From NCBI GenBank assembly GCA_013396995.1, contig VWZP01008292.1, positions 338,742-402,741 on the forward strand: 64,000 bases of DNA. Direction: 5' to 3'. The DNA comes from Dicaeum eximium. Taxonomy: Eukaryota > Chordata > Aves > Passeriformes > Dicaeidae. The translations under genes and the position numbers were made by a program. The notes below the pieces were generated by a model, which saw only the letters and a list, made by a program, of their open reading frames with translations, was not told the DNA's origin and did no database searches. Positions 1 to 12,276 of this stretch are shown one piece after another. How positions within the stretch are numbered: the stretch's first letter is position 1; every line of letters starts with the position of its first letter.

Positions 1-2441
1 GGCCCAGTTTTGTCTGTCACCTTCCCAGCCCTTCCTCTTCCCAAGGGCAAGAGTGCCTAGGGTGAAAGCTGGTCTGAAGGAAAAGAGCCAGCCAACTTCT
101 GCCAAGTTTGAAGAGACAGACCAAGGAGGAGTTGAGAGGGAATTATTAGGCAGGGGAGAGGATGGGATTTCCATGGTGCCCAGGGAAATGGTCTAATTTA
201 AGTAATTTGCATGAAGTCATAATGAGCCAGGACTTAAAACTTCAATCAAATGGGTGATATTTTCTACTCTGTATTATAATGTATAACTATATGTATGTAT
301 TACATTATTATATATTCTAGGGTGATAGGTGATAGAGCAGGAACTCATAACCACCTATTTTGGGGCAGGACAAAGCCTTAAGTTATTCCATTAGGAAAAC
401 TACTATAGAAGAGAAAAAAGTAATCTAGTAAGTGATGCTGTATCAAGGCAAAGAATAAAATTATCTCCTCCCTTTTTCCTACTCTTTCCTTGTATGTTTC
501 AAAAATTCCTCTTTGAGTCTATTGCCACTTATTCCCAGTAATGAATTCAGCCGAGCAGACTGGCACATTTTTGCCTGTCACATGGAGATCTTGCATAATG
601 TGGGTGAAGCAAACAGATATACTTGAGCCTTGATTATACCAAGGCCACTTCATATGGCCACAGGGATCACTCTTGGTGTTTTTATTCAAACACGAAAGAC
701 CAAGACCATTCTGTTATTTCTTCCTGGTTTGCTAAGGAAAGTGATTTAGTTGCAGACCTCTTATTGCTGTTTTGTTACTGTTGTGTACAAACCCTTATAA
801 ATTCCTGGGAACTGAAAAACACTTCCAAGCAAAACACAATTTTGACCTATTAGCTTCCATGTGAGAGCTTTGTAGCCTAATTCCTGTGTCAAAGATCCTA
901 TAAGACTTACTCAGACACAGCATGGCAAGACTCAACTTTTGTTTTTGTATCATTGACTCTGAAACAGGAGTTTGGCAGCCTTATGCAGAGAGGAAAAATG
1001 AGGCTCAGAGCTACCTCACTGACTCCTGCCACAGGAGTCTTTCAAATTGCCTTAATTCTGATAACCTCCCTGATATAATTTCAAACTGTTCTATTCGGTG
1101 TGTCACTAACAGTATTTCTCAGAATTGGTCTTTATGTCTTCTAATAGTTTATTTGTTGAAATATATTTAGTATCTTCTAAAGCTCAGTATCAAAGTTGCT
1201 ATTTTTATATATTTTATGTGCAAGACAGGGCAGCCTTTTGGTTATGCAGTGCCATTAAGTGCATATAGAAACATTAGGCTTAATAGACTTGGCAGTTGCT
1301 TTACCTTATTTTTTTAATTAATGCTTTTGATGTGTTTACTTGTTATATATTTATCATATGCAATAAAATTCTCCAAGGGCAAAGAGCAAACGGATTAAGC
1401 CAGTGTAATAAGTAAAGCTAGTACCAGTTAGCTTGCCATTGCTTTCTTCCATTAAGCTGGCATGGATCTTAGCTCTGGCTGCTGCACTTTTTTAAAAATG
1501 TTTTTTTAAAGATCTTGAGTTGCAGCTATGCTTTTGTCAGTAATGATAAGCTGTTGGTGTTGATGCCAGCTAATTGCTTCATTTCTGCAATCAGATGTTT
1601 TCCATTTTAGAATCCTTTGATTTCCTATCAGTCAGATAGTAAAAAGAGGAGAGAAGTTCTGTAGTAAAACTTTCAAAGAACAAACATAAAATAAAATCTA
1701 TTTAGAGTTTAACAATATCATTCTTGCCTTCTTTTTAGTTCAAAGGGACAAATTACCAGCAGCCTCTGAAAAACCAGAACATGTACAAGACTTCATGATA
1801 GCCAAGGATTTCAGGAAATATTGACAGATCTAGTTCTGAGGCAGAATTTCCTGCTTCCTGCCTTGATGGATAAAATACTGACACACACAAATTCATCTGT
1901 TCATTTTGAATATGTGCTGACAGAAGCAGTCTGACTTTCAGAGCAGTATACACTCCAGGTGTACACACTCGGGATGTCCCTGACTACACAGATCAAGACT
2001 CTTGCATCCTGTTTGACATCCCAGGGGATTTACAAGAGGAAAACATAAGCTGCCATGGACTCATGATGGCAAAAGTACGAAGGTGACACCCAGTGTGCTT
2101 GCAGGAGAAGGAGCATTGTCTCCTGCCAGGCTCCAGCACATTTTTGTCTGCATGAAGAGAAGTTGGCTCAGTGGCTAAACTTTAACAGCAGTAGTTCAAA
2201 ATGGTTCCTGTCACTTTCTTTACATTTGTCTTCATTTGTTGCTAACCGTCTCCATCCTTTAGGTCTTCTTTCTGGAGTGACCACATGAAAACCTTTTAAA
2301 GGAAAAATCTAAACCTGAGTTGACTGTGGAAGCATGATATGCCCAAAAATTTATTATTTTTTCCTTTTGTTTTTTTCTTTTTTTCTTTTTTTCTGTTGTA
2401 ACTCAAACAGCTTCAACTAGTCCTAAAAATATCAGCCAGCT

Positions 2442-2471
2442 TTTTAGTACCAAAAGTTTTAGTACCAAAAG
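2442..2471. repeat. Perfect 15-bp tandem duplication
   Basis: The unit ttttagtaccaaaag occurs twice head to tail with no mismatch (2442-2456 and 2457-2471). It is a local slippage-type duplication in non-coding sequence, and its lack of mismatches suggests it is recent. No function is implied. Confidence 0.9.
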
Positions 2472-5221
2472 AGTTGGGGTTTTTCAGTAATTTGGAGCTA
2501 GTAGCATGGGTGACACTTAGAAGATTGTCTCACCTGAAGCTGTCACAACCTGCACCAGTTACTGCATGTTGGAATAATGGACCTATTGGTGGAAACCAAT
2601 GGTTAAAGCCTAAATGAACAGGCAAGGAGGGAGATCTCTCAGGAACATTTTCGGTCTGTAAGCCTTTAGAAAACCTTGATTTATAGGAAGCAATGCATTG
2701 GCATTTAAGCTGTCTAGACACAGGTGCCTACTTTGAATTAATTTTGATGGGAGTTATGCCCAGGGGTGCTTTCTAAGTGCCAAAATGCCATAAAAAATGT
2801 GGTAAGGTTATCTTTTGGGGGCCATTAAAATAAACAGTTTGTTCAGATATTGTACTGACAAAGACAGTATTAAAAAAAAAACAAACTAGGGAGACTTTGA
2901 CAAAGTAATAAACAGCAAATGTAGCTGCATACATGCTAGACATGTATGGTTCTAGTCATGTCCATGGTGGGAGTGAAAACTTCTGTGAGAAGATAACATT
3001 AAGGAAGCAGCAGAAGTTTGGGGTATGGCTGTGGTTGTTGGCACTTAACGCACATCTAAGCTATGCATCTGAAAGTCATTCAAAAGGCCTCAGTTGCATA
3101 AGAGTGCCAGGAAACACTACTTTATTTGTAGACATCCTGGGCAGCTGTTGTCAGACTGTAATGAAAAAGCAGAGAAGGCACAGAAAGGAAAAAGCCTAAA
3201 TGTAATGTATCTTTTGGACTGAAAAATCTGTCCTCTTCTTCTGAAACACTGCAAGCTTAAGGAGGTTTCAAATAGCTAAAAAGCTGTAATTAGAGCCTTC
3301 TTCTGAAACATGCATTTGTTTCTCTGATGCTATGCAGGAGAGTTCCTGTTTTCCTGTTGTTTCCTGTGGCATAAACATTTATTTTAAATTTCTTTTGTCA
3401 TCTGGGGAGATGCTGTCTGGGGGAGACGTGCTTTCACATGACATTCTTCCTTCCCGCTGCTGTTTTTATGGCCTCAAAGGCAAATGCAGGATATTCCTCT
3501 TTCAGTTCCTTCAGTGCCTCTGCTTATTCCAGTACCTCTGATCAATTAACTTGCAGTGATGTCAGCATTTCCAAAGAGCTGATATAATTGAGTGAAAGAA
3601 ATGTAGAACAGACTGGCACTGAATTTCCTAGAAAAGGCTGAAATGTTCTTCAAGCTTATATAGATGACAGAGGATTTGAACAATAACATAAGTAAAGCAT
3701 TTCAAGTACTGTGATGTAAGTATGATTTAGTTAATACTGAGATGAGGATGAACATCAGATTGACATAATTTATCTAGACCCCTTGGGGTCAAGAACAAGT
3801 TTGGCAAAACCTTCAGAAGACTCTTTATCAATTGGGACAATCCAGATAAAATTGATCCTCTCTGTGCATGGCCCTGATCTGTACTATCTCTCAAGTTCCT
3901 TCCTTGCTGTACTTCTGTGACAGCTATATGATTCAAGTTGCTTAGCAGGTGATATGCCGTATTAACACTAAGAATTAGAAAGGTAGAAGAACTTCAATTA
4001 GCTGCTGGTGTGCACTTATAATCATATTTAAGATTCTGCATTGCTTTCTGCACATAATTTCTCTATGGCTACACAGCAGTCCAGTGGATAAGCTGTGCTA
4101 ATAAAGCATTAATGGGAAAAGTCTCATAGGATCGTAAACTGGGAACTGCAGAGAACCCATTTTAAAATTAGCACACAGGTGTGTTCCTACAAGAAGTGCT
4201 TGGCCTGATTTACTGCATGACCTAATGACTCATGACCACATGGGTAAACACTGCTGGATAATCTAGCTTAACTTTTTAATAGTTGCAGTAAATAATTTAA
4301 GTAAACCTTCAGAAAGGCAGGTGTGAAGGAGAGAGTTTCTTGGTTGAGACCCTTATAACCTCAAAAAACAGAAGACTGACATGAGGAATTCTGTCTTTTG
4401 AGATGACATGTAAAGTCCATTTAAGGTGCTTTCTGAAGGCTGTAACTGATGAAAGCACAGAAGGTTCTGTTCATCAGGGCAGAAGATGGGAGACAGGTGT
4501 GTGTGTGTGCTTTACTCTGAAGAAATGGGCAGGAATTATACTTAAAGATCATGTGGGTTTATCTCCCACTAGGAGTTCCATGGCACTAGTTGACCTCAGC
4601 CTTCATTCAGTAATGCTCTTTCTCCTGTAATGCTGTAAATGAGTCTAAAATTGGTTTGCTTCAGCATCATGTGAAGGAGAGAAGGTAGAAAGGAAATATG
4701 AATAGTCAAGTCAATTGTGTAGCAAACAGAAAATAGGACAGGTTTTAGACAGATGTGCCCATGATCAACTGAAAAGGGCATGATAGAAGGGCTAGTGATC
4801 CAGTGATATTTTATAAATTAATTAATCCCTATGGGTAATTAACTTCTTTGTACAAAGATCTATATTTTAATAGAAAGATACGCAGTCTGAAGAACAGTGA
4901 ATTTTGTTTGTGATGCACTTACCTTGCATCTGTTTACCCCACTATTGCATGAAGTCTGGGATTAGGAGGAAAGGTTTTCTCTTGTCTCAGTGAAGGTTTC
5001 AATGTATAGCTTTGGTTGTTGCCAAACCAGCCTGTGAGATACCCACGAAATGTTGGTTATTTTAGAAATGTGGCTTCTCCTCTCCTCAAGCAGCCTTTGG
5101 CATATTCCCTTCCTCCTTCTGACCAGAGCACTGTCAGCATGTTAGCCTGCCATCCTAACTGTGGGAATTTTCTATGTATCCCTCCCCATAAACTAGATCT
5201 TCTCTCCAGGTTAAGGACAGC

Positions 5222-5237
5222 TGATGTGATCACATCA
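5222..5237. repeat. Perfect 16-bp palindrome
   Basis: The sequence tgatgtgatcacatca equals its own reverse complement, with symmetry ending at 5222 and 5237. Such symmetry can be a dimeric transcription-factor site or a chance palindrome. Nothing nearby decides between these. Confidence 0.9.
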
Positions 5238-5647
5238 CAAACCAACCACAAATATAATTGTCCATAAAGATATTTTCTTAGGCCATGGCATTCCTATAGA
5301 GTTTACAGCAACTGGCAAGGGGATTGGGTCTTCCATTAGGGTCTGTTTTGGGGGATGATGTGGGCACCAGGCTCTGGCAGAAGAGAGCAGTGAGTTGGGG
5401 ATGTGAGTGTGAGCAGAGGGGAGGAAAGGGCTGCTAGTCTGCAGGTTGGTGCTGCAGCGGGACTAGGCCTAAGTACTGATGGCTGAAATAAGACATAAAT
5501 ACAGTGTGGGTGTCAGCTGCTCCTTGGTACCTGCCTGGGTATGCATTCTTGCTACCTGATAAATTTTATCTTTGTTTCAGTGATGATTCACTCTCCCTGA
5601 AGGATAATGTACGTTGTGTTTACTACAGAGAAGTGGCATGTAAATAA

Positions 5648-5694
5648 GCAGTTAATGCAGGGTAGCTGGCACAGCAGTTAATGCACAGTAGCTG
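5648..5694. repeat. Imperfect 21-bp direct duplication
   Basis: Two 21-bp copies beginning gcagttaatgca and ending gtagctg lie at 5648-5668 and 5674-5694, a period of 26 bp. They differ at two central positions. This is a small local duplication in non-coding sequence. Confidence 0.8.
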
Positions 5695-7822
5695 CACTAC
5701 TACTTACAACCTGAAAAAATGTGATTTTTCAGATGATTTAGTGTATTTTTGATATTCTTATTCTTCTAATTGAAAAGTGTCTCTTCCCTTCCTTATGAGG
5801 CTTCTTTACCAGAAGCAGCAGGGTGTGGTTTTGCTGTGGGAAAGATAGATGTGGGAGGAGGCTTGCTTTAGATGTCAATAAAATTCAGAGTAGGAAGGAA
5901 AAAAGTCATTATGAAAGAGTTTACCACTGTTGCTTCCATCACCAGAGCAGGTAAGTGTGCCATGAAACCATCAGGTGTCAGGTTCAGAACAAACAGGAGA
6001 TAACAGGCTACTGCATGTTGAAGTTATGCAATCCTTGGCCACAGCGTGTCTTGAGGTCCAGAAGTTCTCAGAGCTTCAGAAACTGGCTTTGAAAGTTCAT
6101 GGATGAGAGATGGTTTGAGATTTAACAGGCATAAATATGCCTACCATGGCTTAAGGTGTCTGTCATACACAAATCCCTGGAAACCAAGTATGAAATCTTG
6201 CAGAATGTCAGTCTGAGCTTTCCATGCTAATTTATTCCTCGATGTTATCCACTGCTGGCCAGTGTCGAGCACAGTATGTTGTGCTAGGTGCCATTTTTGA
6301 CCCACCATGAATTTTTTCATGTTCTTAACCATGCTGTTAGAGGGCATATTTGTACCAGTACTACTGCATCTATACTTGGAGAAGATGTACTGCTTTAACT
6401 ATTGTCAAAAGGATCTAGTCTTTCTGTGTGGATGAGGCAGCTAAAGGCATTTCAGGAACAGCTGGGCCAAACCAACACTTTATCCCAAGCTCTGAAGACA
6501 GAAATGCTGTAGAAAATACTTTTTAATACAATCTTTAATAACAAAATAAAAGATGTTTAAATTCCATATGACAAAGGATAACTTTTAGGTAGAATTGCCT
6601 TTTTGAGAGTTCAGTGAGTTGTTTTGAGTAAAGAGAAATGCTGTTTGGATTTTGAAAACAGGAGAAAACAGAGACATTCAAATTTGTTATAAGGAAATTT
6701 TTATTAGTCTGTGGATACCTGCTAAGTTAATTTAACTGGGACTTCATATCCTGTTTTCCTAGTTGTGTGATTAGGAAAATAATGCTGTTTTTTGTAAAGA
6801 CTGACAGGAAATTTATCATTTTGGCAGGAGACCCTAACAGTTTGCACACTGCAGATTCCAGGCTGGAAGAAACTTGGGTGAAGCTTCTTGCAGAGGGAGG
6901 AGGCTTTCCAGTTATTTTAATTTCTGTAACTAGGATGAAGTGAGATATTATCCTTTCTCTGAGAGTTAAGGGGCTACAAATCATTTGTTGAGCACAAGGA
7001 GAAGGTGAAGTTGCACAGATTAACTTTCTTGGATACTCTGTTGTGGTGCACGCAAGGAAAATGGCAGATAAGTCTTTGATCATGTGATGGAGACAGTTGC
7101 TGGCCACATCTGCCTTCAGGCTAGTCAGCAGGAAAATGCAAACTGCAGACAATAAATCTCTAAGACAGGTTATTGAATATCTATGTCCATGCTATTAGTC
7201 AGCTAAGGAGAAAGAAGCCAGGGAAGTTTTCCTGGGCTCTGGAGCCCTTCATACCTCCTGCCCAAGACTTACAGAAGCCCCCTTGCCTCATGCTGGTGTA
7301 TTCTGTGTCCTAACAAGGACATGGAGTCCTAAGGAGGAAATTCAGCAAACCTGCACCCAGCACCTTCCCTATTACCTTGGTCTCCTTTCTCTTGACAGCT
7401 TCTCTAAATGGCTTCAAGGCCCCTTCGTGTCAAGATCCTGGAATGTGATGTCCTGGGAGCAACTTCTAACCACAAGAAAGAGCCTCCCAGTCTCAGGCCA
7501 GTGCAGTCATTGGTCCCTCATTGTAACAGGATGGTGGGAATCATAGGCAGCAGAGACAAACACTGGATTGGGAGTGCCATAGGAAGGCTAAGGCTGCACC
7601 ATGGTCTGTTCAGCCCCAAGTCTTAGAGGCAGCAGCCTTGTTTGGCTGAGATCTGAACCTAATTGCTCCTGTGCAATGCCCACCTCGGTTTAGTGTCCTA
7701 CCCATGACCCTCCTGCTGCTCCTGCTGTTCCCAAAGCTCTGGATTCAAGAGTAAGAACCAGGACAACTGCAGACAGGACACTGTTGAAGCCTGACAGTTT
7801 AGGAACCGTGAGAGCAAGGAAA

Positions 7823-7840
7823 AGGAGGAGGAGGAGGAGG
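7823..7840. repeat. (AGG)6 trinucleotide run
   Basis: Six uninterrupted AGG units form a short purine-only microsatellite in intergenic DNA. Confidence 0.85.
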
Positions 7841-8599
7841 TGACTTGTTCTCAGCTTTCCTACACGCAAGGTTGCTAACACAGCCCTGGTGCTAATGCAA
7901 TGATGATGTTCTCAAACCTTTTCTGCCTCTTTCTAGCTCAGTACCTGGGTAGTTGGAGCACACAAGTGTCTGCATTAACCTTGGCTTGGACCATACGCTT
8001 CGAGCTGTAGAGTGAATTGGTGGTGAAGTGACACAACAGAAAGCAGCAATTTCTGGTCAGGAGGCAACCCACAATTGAGAAGGGGCTTTTGTGACATTCA
8101 TTGTGATTCAGAGGAACTCTGATGGGAAATGTGCAGCTTTGGTAAACAAGCCAATAGCACTAAGAAAACACCTGCCTACCTGTCGCCAATTTTGACTCCC
8201 AAGGGAAATTGATTTGCAAAATATCATCTTTCAGCTCAACTCTTAGAGGGTGTGCAGGTTTTGCTCAGTAAACATTGCCTTACTTCATAAAGGCTATTAC
8301 TAGTGAAGAAAGAAAAGGCCAGGTATACAATTGCTGTGAAGTAAAACCCTGCAGGCAGAATAACTGACATTCACTTAAAACCCTATAATTCTGCTAGCGA
8401 AGAAAAGAAATTGCTCTCAACTGGCAGATGAAATGTACTCTTTTCCTTGTCTTCATGTAAAAGGTCAAACAGAAAAAAACCATCAGGAGGTCAGAAATAA
8501 ATCAGGAACAGTAAAAATAGTCCTTAAGACACTGCAGTGTTAACACTGCTTTTCTTCCTGTAGCCTGATCTTGCTGAAGAAAAAAACCTGGAGAACCTG

Positions 8600-8950
8600 C
8601 CAAAGCATAAAAGCAATACAATTGCGTTTTCAAAGGCAATAAAAGCAGACTGTGTGGGTAAAGGGCTGTGCCATTCACCTTTCATCTCTCTGATGGTCAC
8701 CCAAGGATCTCCTTTGTGATCATAAAGGGTGCCATTTTAAGACCATTTATGTTGTTTGAGAGAGTTACTTGAACTTTATCTATGCATTGCTGAGGTCACT
8801 TTAATTGGGTTGCTGTTTAGGTGATGCAATTAAACTGTTGACCTTCTGATAGCAAAATATCCAAATGAAATAATCTTGTTTGGGTAGGGGCTGTTAAAAT
8901 GTATAGTGGCTTATTGACATACTTCAGGTTTATTGACCTAACCTTCTGAA
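8600..8950. promoter_or_regulatory. Possible enhancer-like block (HOX/CDX-like and nuclear-receptor half-sites)
   Basis: Visible motifs are gcaataaaa at 8636-8644 (HOX/CDX-like), three AGGTCA-type half-sites (plus at 8793, minus at 8839 and 8934), and AT-rich homeodomain-like cores ttaattgg (8801) and caattaaa (8827). No repeat signature explains the stretch. Such motif crowding is typical of vertebrate non-coding enhancers but also arises by chance in AT-rich DNA. No conservation data are available here, so this is inference only. Confidence 0.2.
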
Positions 8951-9763
8951 GTTACCTTTTGTAATGCAGAAAAGCTCATCTGTGCCTTTCATTCTTTTCA
9001 CAGATTTTCCCCCCTGATTTGTCAGGGGCAAGAGCTCAGAGCATCTTTTACTCGCAATTTAGTGAAAGTCCTCCTGGAATTGTGCATATGCAAAGAAATT
9101 CAGTTCTTGAGTTGAACCTTGCCATGGGGTTTCAGTTTTAGCTTGCAGAGGAACCTTTCAGCCATCCCTTCTAGGAAGAAACCCAGGTCAGATAGAGGGC
9201 ATTTGATTCTCAGTTTTATGTAAAGAGCTAACAACATCTGTGTTTTTCCACATATTAGACACGCATAATTAGAGTAGCTTCTCATGTCACCTTGCTAGTT
9301 TATGAACACAGAAGGATTTGTGCATTTATATTGGATGTTCTGATCAGACATAGATTGTTTCGTAATAGTTTTGTGTTTCAAGCTGATCTCCAGGAAGGCT
9401 GGGACCTGGAATGTGACATCAGTGTGAAGAGGGTCTGTAACTTCATAGCTGTAACTGACGTAGATTAAGACAGACCAAATTAATTGACCTTTTCCTCCCT
9501 GATCTCTAAGGGCTACTTTCCATTCTCTGAATTTTGACTAGCTTTTTTTCATCACCACCCTGAAGATGATGTCTATATCTTTGAAACACATTACACAATC
9601 TAGTCTGCTTTCAACCTCTATCTACCTGTATTTAATTCTACATGGGTTGTATGTTAGCAATCTGATGGAAGGATTTCTCCTTGAGGTCTTCTGTCTGCCA
9701 GAGCAGTTTATCCTTTGTGGTTTGACTCCTCCTTTTTCATATTATTGGGTTTTACTTTTGAAG

Positions 9764-9777
9764 AAAAAAAAAAAAAA
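9764..9777. repeat. A14 homopolymer
   Basis: Fourteen consecutive A bases. No gene-like or SINE-like body was recognised upstream, and no flanking target-site duplication was seen, so it is recorded only as a homopolymer and not as the tail of a retrocopy. Confidence 0.8.
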
Positions 9778-11119
9778 GTGGTAACAGATGGCAGTGGTTT
9801 TCCATACTTCAGATACTGATCATTTCTCTTGACCTGACCAACCAGTTTGTTTCTTATCCTGTTTTCCCTGCCCCTACCCAAAACAACTTTTCTTGGTAAT
9901 TCAGGTTGCTTTCTGACTTCTGGAGCATGCTTATTCCTTTTCCTGTGGGGCAATGAAAGCTGGTCCTGCCTGGTGTCTGTGAGTTGTCAGGACATAATTT
10001 CAAATCCTATTCTGAAGACCTCAATTGTGGGAGCTATTTTTTTCCCTCCTCCACCCCCAAGATTTAGCATAAGCCAAAAGGGAAATCTGATGGCTCTTGG
10101 AAACAAATTTGTAAATTTTTTATATCGTACTTTTGCCACAACAGAGTTTCAAATACTGTTTGTATGAAATCCATGGAAATTTCCAGTGGATCCAAGTCTG
10201 AGGTGGGTGTCTATTAAGAGTCAGAAAACAAAATGTGGTATGAGTTAGAAACAGAGATCATATTAACTGTTTTCTTTCCAGTTTCCTCTCAACAGAAAGT
10301 TCTGTTGTCCCACATGTGATATTTCTTCTTCATGCTGTTTTCCTGGAGAAAGTCTGGATGGGCAGTAGGTTAGCAGTTACTCTGCCCAGTAAGTTCATGT
10401 TTTGTTAAATTATTACCTGGGAATGAGGTAAAAAAGGTGCTTTTACAACTCTGGTTTCTTGCCAAACTACCTGGGCTCAAGGCACCTCTTCACAGTGACA
10501 TGTCCAAGGCAAAAAGCTGTCCCCATATGGACCATGAGATTAGAAATTTTTCTGACTTAGTAACATGCCTAATTTTCCCTAAAAAGCTAAACAAGCACCA
10601 GGCTTGTTAGGATTATTTATCTTTTATGTGGTCATTTTTTTTCTTAATCCATGAAAGTTATTACAGGCTGGAATACATGTAATTTATACAATATGGTATT
10701 GGGACTCCAGGGAAGGGTACTACTGTTCAAAGAAGAAAGGGAAAGCGGGACATCTGGAAAAAATCAGATGAGGAAAACCAGAATACACGTTGGTAAAATT
10801 GCTGCAAAAGTTTTATTTTGCTAAAATTCCTAGGGTGAGCTGCGGCATTATTCATTTTACATGCCAATTATCCTTGCCTTTGCATCTATTTATAGTTGCC
10901 CTCCTATGGAGGCCCAGACTGAGAAAAAGTTTTGAACTCCTTCCACACTCTTGTTCACAAACCCAGTCCATGCTATTTTGGGGCCAGACACCTGCAGCCA
11001 GAGCAGTGGAGGGGCAGTGGAGAGGAGCAGGCCCTCAGAAAGAAAGGAACTAAAATAATTTCTGTACAACATTTTGTAAGACTGTCATTGCCAAAATGGG
11101 ACTAATCAATTTTGGGTAG

Positions 11120-11660
11120 CCCTGATGAAATCCCGTGCCCGGTGCCCGAGCAGTTTAACCATAGAAACATGGCAGTGCAGGGGGAAGGCTGGGCGGTAAC
11201 GTCCAGAGTCTAAAAAACAGCTGTGGCTGCAAACGCCGCCATTCTGCCGAGCTCCAGCTGCTCCAGGGTGGGTGTAGGGAGTGTGTCCTCTCGATGGCAC
11301 CGGAGCCAGAGCTCTGGCCATCCACGGTACGGTCAGAGGGCTCCTACCTCGCTGCTGGCCCTGGGCGAGCCGCGGCTGCGGGCCCCTCACAGCCCAGCTG
11401 TCTGCCCTCAGGAGCAGGGCCTTGGCGAGCCCCCGAGGCTGTTTGGCGCTGGATGCAAACTAATGCAAAACACAGTCAAAGCTTTCATGTGAGCTCCTGA
11501 GGAGAGGCCGGGGCGGCTGTAAGGGATATGCACAGCCTTGGGTTTGTTTACGAGGAGAGGGAAAGGGCTGCTGTGCGAAATGGCCGCATCGCTTGTGGTG
11601 TGCTGTATGTTGTTTATGCAATAGTGCCAAGTGGCAAGCACAAACACACTCGTGACAGAG
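11120..11660. promoter_or_regulatory. Isolated GC- and CpG-rich patch, candidate regulatory element or weak CpG island
   Basis: Against AT-rich surroundings this half-kilobase is GC-rich. By eye it contains about 27 CpG dinucleotides, far more than neighbouring sequence of equal length. It carries gccgccat at 11235-11242, the core of a YY1-type site. Several overlapping short frames on both strands are a by-product of the base composition, and none looks like a protein. Possible roles are a distal enhancer or orphan CpG island, an alternative far-upstream promoter of the gene whose main island is at 38.5-39.5 kb, or a promoter of a non-coding RNA. The 5' flank of a CR1 copy begins about 200 bp downstream. 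Confidence 0.45.
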
Positions 11661-11859
11661 CACCTCAGGAGCTGCAGAGCCTCCTTTTGATCCTCTTCAA
11701 AACCTAAAAAGGGAGAGAGTTGTTTAAATTTGTACTACTGTCACTGTTGCTCAGCTGTTTGAACCTTTTTTCCACCCACTTATGTTTACTTCTCTCTACA
11801 CTGGTGAGTTTCTAGAGCACATTAGAAACATTGCAGGCAATACCAAAGTTTGAAATTGA

Positions 11860-12276
11860 GCAGCTGAGGTCACTTGCTCAGCCTGGAGGAGAGGAGACTT
11901 TACAGGAGATCCTATGGTCTCCAGCTGGTCTGAGGTCTACAGCTTCCTCATGAGGGAAAGTGGAGATACAGGCGCCATTCTTTCCTCTCTGGTGAGCAGT
12001 GACAGGATCTGAGGGAATGGCATAAAGCTGTCTGGGGGGGAGTTGGGTGAGTTATTACAAAAAGGTTCTTCCCCCAAAGACAGACACTGGACACTGGAAC
12101 AGGCTCCTCAGGGAGGTCACCACAGCACCAGGCCTGCCAGAGTTCAAAAAGTGTTTGGATAGTACTCTCAGGTACATGATGTGACTTTTCAGGCTGTCCT
12201 GTACAGGGCCAGGAGTTGGACTTTTGCTGATCTTTGAGGGTTCCTTCCAACTCAGGACATTTTGTGATTCTATGAA
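11860..12276 (+). mobile_element. CR1 LINE, 5'-truncated 3' end
   Basis: The segment follows the avian CR1 3' region in order: a 'cagcctggaggagagg' block near 11878, 'acagcttcctcatgaggg' near 11940, 'cactggaacaggctcctcag' near 12090, a 'ccaggagttggac' block near 12210, and the terminal 'ttccttccaactcaggac' plus 'tgtgattctatga' end near 12250-12275. That terminal motif is characteristic of CR1, which lacks a poly(A) tail. The copy keeps only the last roughly 400 bp, as most CR1 insertions do through 5' truncation. Divergence by substitutions and small indels is evident. It encodes no intact protein and is a non-autonomous relic. Confidence 0.93.

Larger units (their letters stand above)
1..11119. 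other. AT-rich intergenic stretch, no gene seen
   Basis: No frame here is long or protein-like enough to call, and no splice-bounded exon was recognised on either strand. The sequence is AT-rich with scattered homopolymer runs. A poly(A)-signal hexamer at 1362-1367 sits in an AT-rich tract, but nothing coding precedes it, so a 3' UTR of an upstream gene cannot be claimed. Short direct duplications, a 16-bp palindrome and one possible regulatory block (8600-8950) are listed separately. The longest frame, on the minus strand at 6727-7152, shows no domain, repeat or signal peptide and is treated as chance. Confidence 0.6.

Noticed and set aside
4119..4160. Possible CR1 tail fragment ('tctcataggatcgtaaactgg')
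   Set aside because: The resemblance covers too few bases, and no further CR1 blocks follow in order.
6727..7152. 141-codon minus-strand frame
   Set aside because: Mixed composition with no motif, signal peptide or transposon similarity. Chance opening.
9708..9784. Poly(A) run as the tail of a processed pseudogene
   Set aside because: No gene-like body upstream and no target-site duplication found.
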